DNA of 11,550 nucleotides, from the NCBI GenBank assembly GCA_017651645.1, contig JAGCCO010000192.1, positions 1 to 11,550 on the forward strand. The letters run 5' to 3'. Positions within the stretch are counted from its first letter, which is position 1, and every line of letters begins with the position of its first letter. Origin of the DNA: Bacteroidales bacterium. GTDB taxonomy: Bacteria; Bacteroidota; Bacteroidia; Bacteroidales; F082. The notes below the pieces were generated by a model. It was given only the letters and a program-made list of their open reading frames with translations, was not told the DNA's origin and did no database searches. The translations under genes were made by a program, and so were the position numbers. Positions 6,956-11,550 of this stretch are shown here, piece by piece.

Positions 6956-8599
6956 TTATTGCCCCACAATCTTCACTCTTCTCAAATCCAGCAGATTCGT
7001 CGGGTTGCTGCCCATGTCTTTCACGCGCTTGTTGACGAAACGCAGCACCTCGTCATAGAACAGCACCACCACGGGCGCGTCCTGCATCATCAGGCTGTCC
7101 ATCTCGGTGTAATAACGGGCGCGTTGTTCCACGTCATTGCAGAGCAAGGCTTTTTCGTAGAGTTTGTCGTACTTGGGATTGGAATAATGCGTGTAATTCG
7201 GACCTGAAGGAGAGAAATTGGACGTAGTGAACAGGGACAGGTAGTTTTCCGCATCAGGGTAGTCGGCCACCCACGAAGAGCGGAAGAAAGGCAGACTGCC
7301 GTTGACCCTCATGCTACGCATTGTGGCAGGCGGCATCACCTCCATCTTACACTGCAGGCCAATCTGTTCCACCTGACTCTGCACAAATTTACCAATGTCG
7401 GCATAATCGGCCACGGTGGAGAGTTGCAACAGATAGCCTTCTAAGTGATTCTCCGCCACCAAGCGTTGCGCCCGCTTTAAGTCATAGCCGTAGCCGATGG
7501 TGCTGCTGTGTCCAGGCAGGCCCACGGGAATCATGCCACCCGTGCCAGGCTCACCGATGCCGTTACGCAGGTAACGCAACATCTTCTCACGGTCGATGCA
7601 AAGATTGACCGCTTGACGCAAAGCTCTGGCGCGGTCGGAACCAAGCGGGTCATTAGGGTCGATGAAGAAGGAAAAATACTCAGTGTTCAGATAAGGCTCG
7701 GTGATAAGTTCAATCTTGTTCTCATACTTCTTGCGCAAATTGCCATCGTAAGTCAGCAGTTCGTCCTTATAGCGTGCGTCGATGCCCGACATAAAGTCGA
7801 ACTTGCCCTTGATGAATTCCAGAAACGCCACCTGCTTGTCGATGAGGAAGCTGATGGAAACAGCATCAATATAGGGCAGCATCTCCCCTTTCTCGTCGCG
7901 CTCGAAATAGTTAAGATTTTTGCGGAAAACGAGTTTCACATTCTCTTTCCAGTATTGGAATTTGAATGGCCCTGTCCCCACGGGATGGCTACGGAAGTCG
8001 GCACCGTAGTATTCAACGGCTTCATGCGGTACGACCGATGCATAAGTCATGGAAAGGATGCCCAAAAACGGTGGGAAAGGCTTCGACAGTTCAATTTGGA
8101 ACGTGGTGTCATCCAAAGCCGTAAAGGAATATTGGTCATCCTCCTGTTTGACAGACGAGAAAATCCATAAGCCTGGCGAACTCAAACTCTTGTCGACCAC
8201 ACGGTTGAAGGAATAGACGAAGTCTTCAGCAGTGACAGTACGAGGTCCCTGAGCCTGTCGAAGGGCCGACCCTTGATTGAAACATTCATCCTCATGAAAC
8301 CGCACATCATTACGCAAATGGAAGGTATAGGTCAAACCATCCTCGCTAATGTCCCACGACTTGGCCACCATCGGCACGAGGTTCATCTTGTCGTCGAAAG
8401 CCACAAGGCTGTTAAACAACTGATTACAGGCCCAGATATGCGGCAGGTCCTTGGCATAAATCGGGTCGAGGGTGAGGATGCCGGCGGATTCGTTGTACTT
8501 GAAGATGGCTAAGCCTTCGTCATCATCCTGTCGTTGGCCACAACCGGCAGCCAACACAACAAGCAACAACAATCCGAGCCAGCCTTTCCTCATCATCAC
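6956..8599 (-). CDS. Peptide-binding ABC-type lipoprotein (SBP_bac_5 / OppA-DppA family)
   Basis: A 547-residue extracytoplasmic solute-binding protein of family 5, which captures oligopeptides or similar ligands for an ABC importer. The N-terminus has a lipoprotein signal (KGWLGLLLLVVLAAGC) with lipidated Cys20, then an acidic QDDDEG patch. Family landmarks are VTAEDFVYSFNRVVD, VGTGPFKFQYW and RALRQAVNLCIDREKML. No permease or ATPase genes are adjacent in the window, so it is an orphan component here. The annotated start is GTG at 8599, but ATG at 8596 or 8593 are equally good; ATG 8596 forms a TGATG overlap with the lon stop, which implies translational coupling. Residues 110-119 (GSALRQAQGP) interrupt the usual CF-PGGKG-R-x-VTA loop and appear to come from a dispersed repeat. 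The family is secure; ligand and surface versus inner-membrane location are not. Confidence 0.9.
   Translation of the reverse strand: MMMRKGWLGLLLLVVLAAGCGQRQDDDEGLAIFKYNESAGILTLDPIYAKDLPHIWACNQLFNSLVAFDDKMNLVPMVAKSWDISEDGLTYTFHLRNDVRFHEDECFNQGSALRQAQGPRTVTAEDFVYSFNRVVDKSLSSPGLWIFSSVKQEDDQYSFTALDDTTFQIELSKPFPPFLGILSMTYASVVPHEAVEYYGADFRSHPVGTGPFKFQYWKENVKLVFRKNLNYFERDEKGEMLPYIDAVSISFLIDKQVAFLEFIKGKFDFMSGIDARYKDELLTYDGNLRKKYENKIELITEPYLNTEYFSFFIDPNDPLGSDRARALRQAVNLCIDREKMLRYLRNGIGEPGTGGMIPVGLPGHSSTIGYGYDLKRAQRLVAENHLEGYLLQLSTVADYADIGKFVQSQVEQIGLQCKMEVMPPATMRSMRVNGSLPFFRSSWVADYPDAENYLSLFTTSNFSPSGPNYTHYSNPKYDKLYEKALLCNDVEQRARYYTEMDSLMMQDAPVVVLFYDEVLRFVNKRVKDMGSNPTNLLDLRRVKIVGQ
8244..8271 (-). repeat. 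Probable dispersed palindromic repeat inserted in frame
   Basis: The 28-bp segment begins GGTC and ends GACC on the plus strand, has the core CTGAGCCTGTCGAAGGG, and can form an imperfect hairpin. It resembles a small repeat I recall from many bacterial genomes (CTTCGACAGGCTCAGGG on the other strand), which is often found between genes and sometimes inside them, giving RQAQG in the protein. No second copy occurs in this window, so its repeat status rests on recall. Confidence 0.55.
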
Positions 8600-11091
8600 T
8601 TCACTTTAAATCCAATTACCTCAGGATGCAGATTGCGCAAATACTTGTTGTAGTCGAGGTCGTTCTCGTCCTGCTCTTTCTCCAAAGCGAGGTCGAGCAC
8701 CTCCATCATGTTCTCCACATAGTGGAAGTTCAGACCTTCGACATAATCCTCCTTGATGTCCTTGATATCGTGTTCGTTGTCAATGGAGAGAATAAGGTCG
8801 GTGACACCGTTGCGCTTGGCGGCCAGGATCTTCTCCTTCACGCCACCCACGGGCAGTACCCTGCCACGAAGTGTAATCTCACCCGTCATGGCCAGTTGGC
8901 TCTTCACCTTACGTTGGGTAAAGGCTGAAGTCAAGGCGGTGAGCATGGTGATGCCCGCAGAAGGGCCGTCCTTAGGCGTGGCACCTTCGGGGATGTGGAC
9001 ATGCACGTTCCAAGCGTCGAACACATCGGGATTGATGTTGAGTTGCGAGGCATGTGCTTTGATGAACTCGTAGGCAATGGTTGCCGACTCCTTCATCACC
9101 TCGCCCAGGTTGCCCGTCAGCGAGAGATGGCCACCGCCACGGCTCAAGCTGACTTCAATGGACAGAATCTCGCCGCCCACCTGCGTCCAAGCCAAACCTG
9201 TGGCCACACCCGGCATGGTGTGTTTCACCTCGTCTTCGTCGTGATGCATCGGCACGCCGAGTACTTTGCGCAGGTCTTCCATGGTGATCTTCTTCTCAAA
9301 AGGCTCTTCGCTGACCACCTGCTTGGCACGGAAACGCATCATGTCACCGATACGACGCTCCAGGTTACGTACGCCAGCCTCGCGGGTGTAGTCGTCGATA
9401 ATGTGCATCACGATGTCCTTCGGGAAACTGATTTGCTTGCTGTCCAAACCGTGCTCCTTCATCTGCTTGGGGATGAGATGACGCTTGGCGATTTCGTATT
9501 TCTCCTCGCGCAAGTAGCCGCTCAAGTCGATGATCTCCATACGGTCGCGCAAGGCGGGATGGATGGTGGAGAGGTTGTTGGCCGTGGCGATGAAGAGGAT
9601 CTTCGAGAGGTCGTAGTCCAACTCGATGAAGTTGTCATAGAAGGTGTTGTTCTGCTCGGGGTCAAGGATTTCGAGCAAGGCGGCCTGCGGGTCGCCTTGG
9701 ACGTTATTGCCGCTCACCTTGTCGATTTCGTCGAGGACAAAGACAGGGTTGCCCGACTTCACTTTGCGCAAATTCTGTATGATACGGCCCGGCATGGCGC
9801 CGATATAAGTCTTACGGTGGCCGCGCAATTCGGATTCGTCGCGCACGCCGCCCAATGACATTCTGACATATTTGCGGTTCAAGGCACGGGCGATGGACTT
9901 ACCCAAAGAGGTCTTACCTACGCCAGGAGGTCCGACGAGGCACAAGATGGGCGACTTCATGTCGTTGCGCAACTTCAGCACCGCCAGATGCTCGACGATA
10001 CGGTCTTTCACCTTGTCCAAGCCATAGTGGTCGGCATCGAGGATACGCTGGGCGCGTTTCAGGTCAAAGTTGTCTTTGGTGTATTCTTCCCACGGCAGGT
10101 CGACGAGATATTGCAGGTAATTCAGCTGTATGCCATATTCCGCTGCCTGGGCATTGGTACGTTCCAGCTTCTTCAGTTCACGCTCAAAGACCTCCGCCAC
10201 TTCCTTCGACCATTTCTTCTTTGCAGCCTTCTCCGTCAGTTCCTTGACATCTTGCTCGTTGGGACTGCCACCCAACTCCTCCTGGATGGTACGCAGCTGC
10301 TGGTTAAGATAATACTCACGCTGCTGCTTGTCCATGTCGACGCGCACCTTGCTTTGGATCTGCTGTTTCAGCTCCATCATCTGTTGTTCCTCGGTCAACA
10401 CACTCAAAAGGTCGTTGGCCATCTGGTTCAGCGTACGGGCTTCAAGCAGCATTTGCTTTGTGGGCATGTCGGCTTCCACGTTGCTGGCCACAAAGTTCAT
10501 CAAGAATACAGGATCTTCGATGCTCTTGATGGCAAAGCCCGCCTCTTGGGGCAGGTTGCGCGAGCGGCCGATGACCTGTATGGCCAGTTCCTTGACCGAC
10601 TGCACCAAGGCATTGAACTTACGCGTATTGGGCATCTCCTCTGCCACGACATACGGAACCACAGCAGCCTTGAGATAAGGCTCCGTCTGGGTCGCTTCCA
10701 CCACCTCGAAACGACGCTTACCTTGGATGATGACGGTAGTGTTACCATCGGGCATCTGCAGGGTCTTGATGATCTGTGCTACGGTACCCACCTTGTATAA
10801 ATCGTCAAGCGTCGGATCTTCCACATCGGGATTGGTTTGGGCGATGACGCCGATTGCCTTGCGTTTCTTATAGTACTCCTTGATTAGTCTGATGGACTTG
10901 TCACGTCCCACGGTGATGGGGATGATAACGCCCGGATAGAGCACCGAGTTGCGCAAAGGCAATATGGGCAACTCCTCCGGCACCTCTTCGTCTTGTCCGA
11001 GGCGTTCGTCTTCAATCGTCAGCACGGGGATGAACTCGGCGTTGGGGTCCATCATATCGGAAAACAACTCTGTATCTATTTTAAAACTCAT
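8596..11091 (-). CDS. lon: ATP-dependent Lon protease (LonA type)
   Basis: A complete 831-residue LonA, the cytoplasmic AAA+ protease for damaged and regulatory proteins. The substrate-binding N domain starts near residue 40 ([20 protein letters not shown]). The AAA+ module has Walker A GPPGVGKT with Lys393 and Walker B VFVLDEID with Asp454-Glu455. The proteolytic domain has Ser711 in KDGPSAG and Lys754 in GGVKEK; the spacing of 43 is the same as in E. coli Lon (S679, K722), so both activities should be intact. An insert-free length slightly above E. coli's 784 comes mainly from an N-terminal extension of about 35 acidic residues and a longer C-terminus. The ATG at 11091 is the first in frame after a strong promoter. 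The stop overlaps the start of the peptide-binding lipoprotein gene. Regulation may involve the inverted repeat in its leader. Confidence 0.98.
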   Translation of the reverse strand: MSFKIDTELFSDMMDPNAEFIPVLTIEDERLGQDEEVPEELPILPLRNSVLYPGVIIPITVGRDKSIRLIKEYYKKRKAIGVIAQTNPDVEDPTLDDLYKVGTVAQIIKTLQMPDGNTTVIIQGKRRFEVVEATQTEPYLKAAVVPYVVAEEMPNTRKFNALVQSVKELAIQVIGRSRNLPQEAGFAIKSIEDPVFLMNFVASNVEADMPTKQMLLEARTLNQMANDLLSVLTEEQQMMELKQQIQSKVRVDMDKQQREYYLNQQLRTIQEELGGSPNEQDVKELTEKAAKKKWSKEVAEVFERELKKLERTNAQAAEYGIQLNYLQYLVDLPWEEYTKDNFDLKRAQRILDADHYGLDKVKDRIVEHLAVLKLRNDMKSPILCLVGPPGVGKTSLGKSIARALNRKYVRMSLGGVRDESELRGHRKTYIGAMPGRIIQNLRKVKSGNPVFVLDEIDKVSGNNVQGDPQAALLEILDPEQNNTFYDNFIELDYDLSKILFIATANNLSTIHPALRDRMEIIDLSGYLREEKYEIAKRHLIPKQMKEHGLDSKQISFPKDIVMHIIDDYTREAGVRNLERRIGDMMRFRAKQVVSEEPFEKKITMEDLRKVLGVPMHHDEDEVKHTMPGVATGLAWTQVGGEILSIEVSLSRGGGHLSLTGNLGEVMKESATIAYEFIKAHASQLNINPDVFDAWNVHVHIPEGATPKDGPSAGITMLTALTSAFTQRKVKSQLAMTGEITLRGRVLPVGGVKEKILAAKRNGVTDLILSIDNEHDIKDIKEDYVEGLNFHYVENMMEVLDLALEKEQDENDLDYNKYLRNLHPEVIGFKVK

Positions 11092-11113
11092 CTATTCTCG
11101 ATTTGAAACAACA

Positions 11114-11138
11114 GGCGACATTTTGTCAGTGTGTCGCC
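11114..11138 (-). promoter_or_regulatory. Inverted repeat in the lon leader
   Basis: GGCGACA (11114-11120) and TGTCGCC (11132-11138) are perfect 7-bp reverse complements separated by 11 nt. The repeat lies between the predicted transcription start (near 11159) and the lon ATG, so it would form a stem-loop in the mRNA or serve as a dyad operator. It is not the CIRCE sequence, and no U-tract follows, so it is not a terminator. Its function is unknown. Confidence 0.5.
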
Positions 11139-11165
11139 GTATTACACCTTATTATATACCTGGCG

Positions 11166-11197
11166 CAAAGATACGACAATAATGATGCCAAGACAAA
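11166..11197 (-). promoter_or_regulatory. Bacteroidetes-type promoter for lon
   Basis: On the minus strand TTTG (11194-11197) is followed after 20 nt by TATCTTTG (11166-11173), a perfect TAnnTTTG -7 element. The spacing fits the -33/-7 consensus of Bacteroidetes primary sigma factor promoters. The -33 element sits at the end of the U-run of the rpmE2 terminator. The predicted lon leader is about 68 nt. Confidence 0.75.
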
Positions 11198-11225
11198 AAA
11201 AAAAGCCCTCGCGATTGCAAGAGCT
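11194..11225 (-). terminator. Rho-independent terminator of rpmE2
   Basis: On the minus strand AGCTCTTGC (11217-11225) pairs with GCGAGGGCT (11204-11212), nine pairs with two G-U, around the tetraloop AATC. A run of ten T (11195-11204) follows directly. It lies 24 nt after the rpmE2 stop, separating that gene from lon. Confidence 0.92.
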
Positions 11226-11249
11226 TCCCTTTTTTCGGTTTCGTCCAAC

Positions 11250-11519
11250 TTACTTGGCTTCCTTCTTCTCGAAGAACTTCTTGTACTTGTTGTTGAACTT
11301 ATCCACACGACCGGCGCTGTCGACGAGCTTCATCTTACCGGTGTAGAAGGGATGTGACGCACTGGAGATTTCCAATTTCACCAGAGGATATTCGTTGCCG
11401 TCTTCCCACTTGATGGTCTCCTTGGTGTTGATGGTCGAGCGCGACAGGAAGGTCACGTCGTTTGACATATCTTTGAAAACAACCAGACGATAGTTCTTGG
11501 GGTGAATGTCTTTTTTCAT
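11250..11519 (-). CDS. rpmE2: 50S ribosomal protein L31 type B
   Basis: An 89-residue protein of the large ribosomal subunit. [17 protein letters not shown] at the start and [28 protein letters not shown] in the C-terminal half are the characteristic L31 type B signatures. It has no cysteines, so it is the zinc-free form, slightly longer than type A L31 and often the only L31 in Bacteroidetes. The start is supported by a purine-rich AAAGGAAA 7 nt upstream. It is followed by a strong terminator, so it is probably transcribed alone or as the last gene of a unit starting outside the window. Confidence 0.97.
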   Translation of the reverse strand: MKKDIHPKNYRLVVFKDMSNDVTFLSRSTINTKETIKWEDGNEYPLVKLEISSASHPFYTGKMKLVDSAGRVDKFNNKYKKFFEKKEAK

Positions 11520-11526
11520 CGCTTTC

Positions 11527-11534
11527 TTTCCTTT
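11527..11534 (-). promoter_or_regulatory. Ribosome binding site of rpmE2
   Basis: AAAGGAAA on the minus strand, with the AGGA core about 9 nt before the ATG at 11519. This is one of the few Shine-Dalgarno-like sites in the window, consistent with a highly translated ribosomal protein gene. Confidence 0.6.
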
Positions 11535-11550
11535 AATTTTGAGTGTGCAA

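Noticed and set aside
8081..8092. CTTCGACAGTTC, which resembles the start of the palindromic repeat at 8244-8271
   Set aside because: Only the first nine bases match, and it encodes a normal family stretch (the KPFPPFLG neighbourhood), so it is a chance match, not a second repeat copy.
8995..10800. Two long plus-strand open frames (287 and 270 codons) opposite lon
   Set aside because: Lon is intact with all catalytic motifs on the minus strand. The antisense frames are compositionally skewed towards His, Val, Leu and Asp and have no domain signatures.
11092..11165. CIRCE or other known heat-shock operator in the lon leader
   Set aside because: The CIRCE arms TTAGCACTC / GAGTGCTAA are absent. 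The dyad present (GGCGACA/TGTCGCC) matches no operator I know.

Overview
The window looks like a chromosomal segment from a Bacteroidetes bacterium, most likely of the order Bacteroidales. The evidence is a protein with a type IX secretion (T9SS) C-terminal sorting domain and a choice-of-anchor L domain, a periplasmic tricorn-like S41 peptidase with PD40 propeller repeats, a type B L31 ribosomal protein, AT-rich leaders mostly without Shine-Dalgarno sequences, and two promoters fitting the Bacteroidetes TTTG / TAnnTTTG consensus. The sequence does not support a genus call.

Layout. Positions 1-873 (+) hold the 3' part of an M20-family aminoacyl-histidine dipeptidase (pepD) that carries an unusual lysine/alanine-rich tail of about 100 residues. 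A terminator follows, and the gene converges on a long minus-strand block. Read in its own transcription direction (right to left), that block is: rpmE2 (L31 type B) with a strong intrinsic terminator; lon, with its own promoter and a 68-nt leader containing an inverted repeat; a peptide-binding ABC-type lipoprotein whose start overlaps the lon stop codon; a promoter and a T9SS-exported repeat protein; and, 38 nt later, a tricorn-like S41 peptidase that ends at a perfect 12-bp inverted-repeat terminator shared with the converging pepD side. No intergenic stretch exceeds 300 bases. The longest is 874-1070, which holds two terminators and nothing else I can recognise.

How the genes may work together. 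Four of the six genes concern protein or peptide turnover: Lon in the cytoplasm, the tricorn-like peptidase in the envelope, the dipeptidase in the cytoplasm, and the peptide-binding lipoprotein at the envelope. The lon/lipoprotein pair is probably translationally coupled, and the secreted repeat protein and tricorn-like peptidase are probably co-transcribed. A shared role is inference only, since such neighbours may be coincidental.

I did not find a clear new multi-gene system. The most interesting observations are the histone-H1-like tail on the dipeptidase, an in-frame insertion in the peptide-binding lipoprotein that looks like a dispersed palindromic repeat, the inverted repeat in the lon leader, and the tandem 49-residue repeats of the T9SS cargo.
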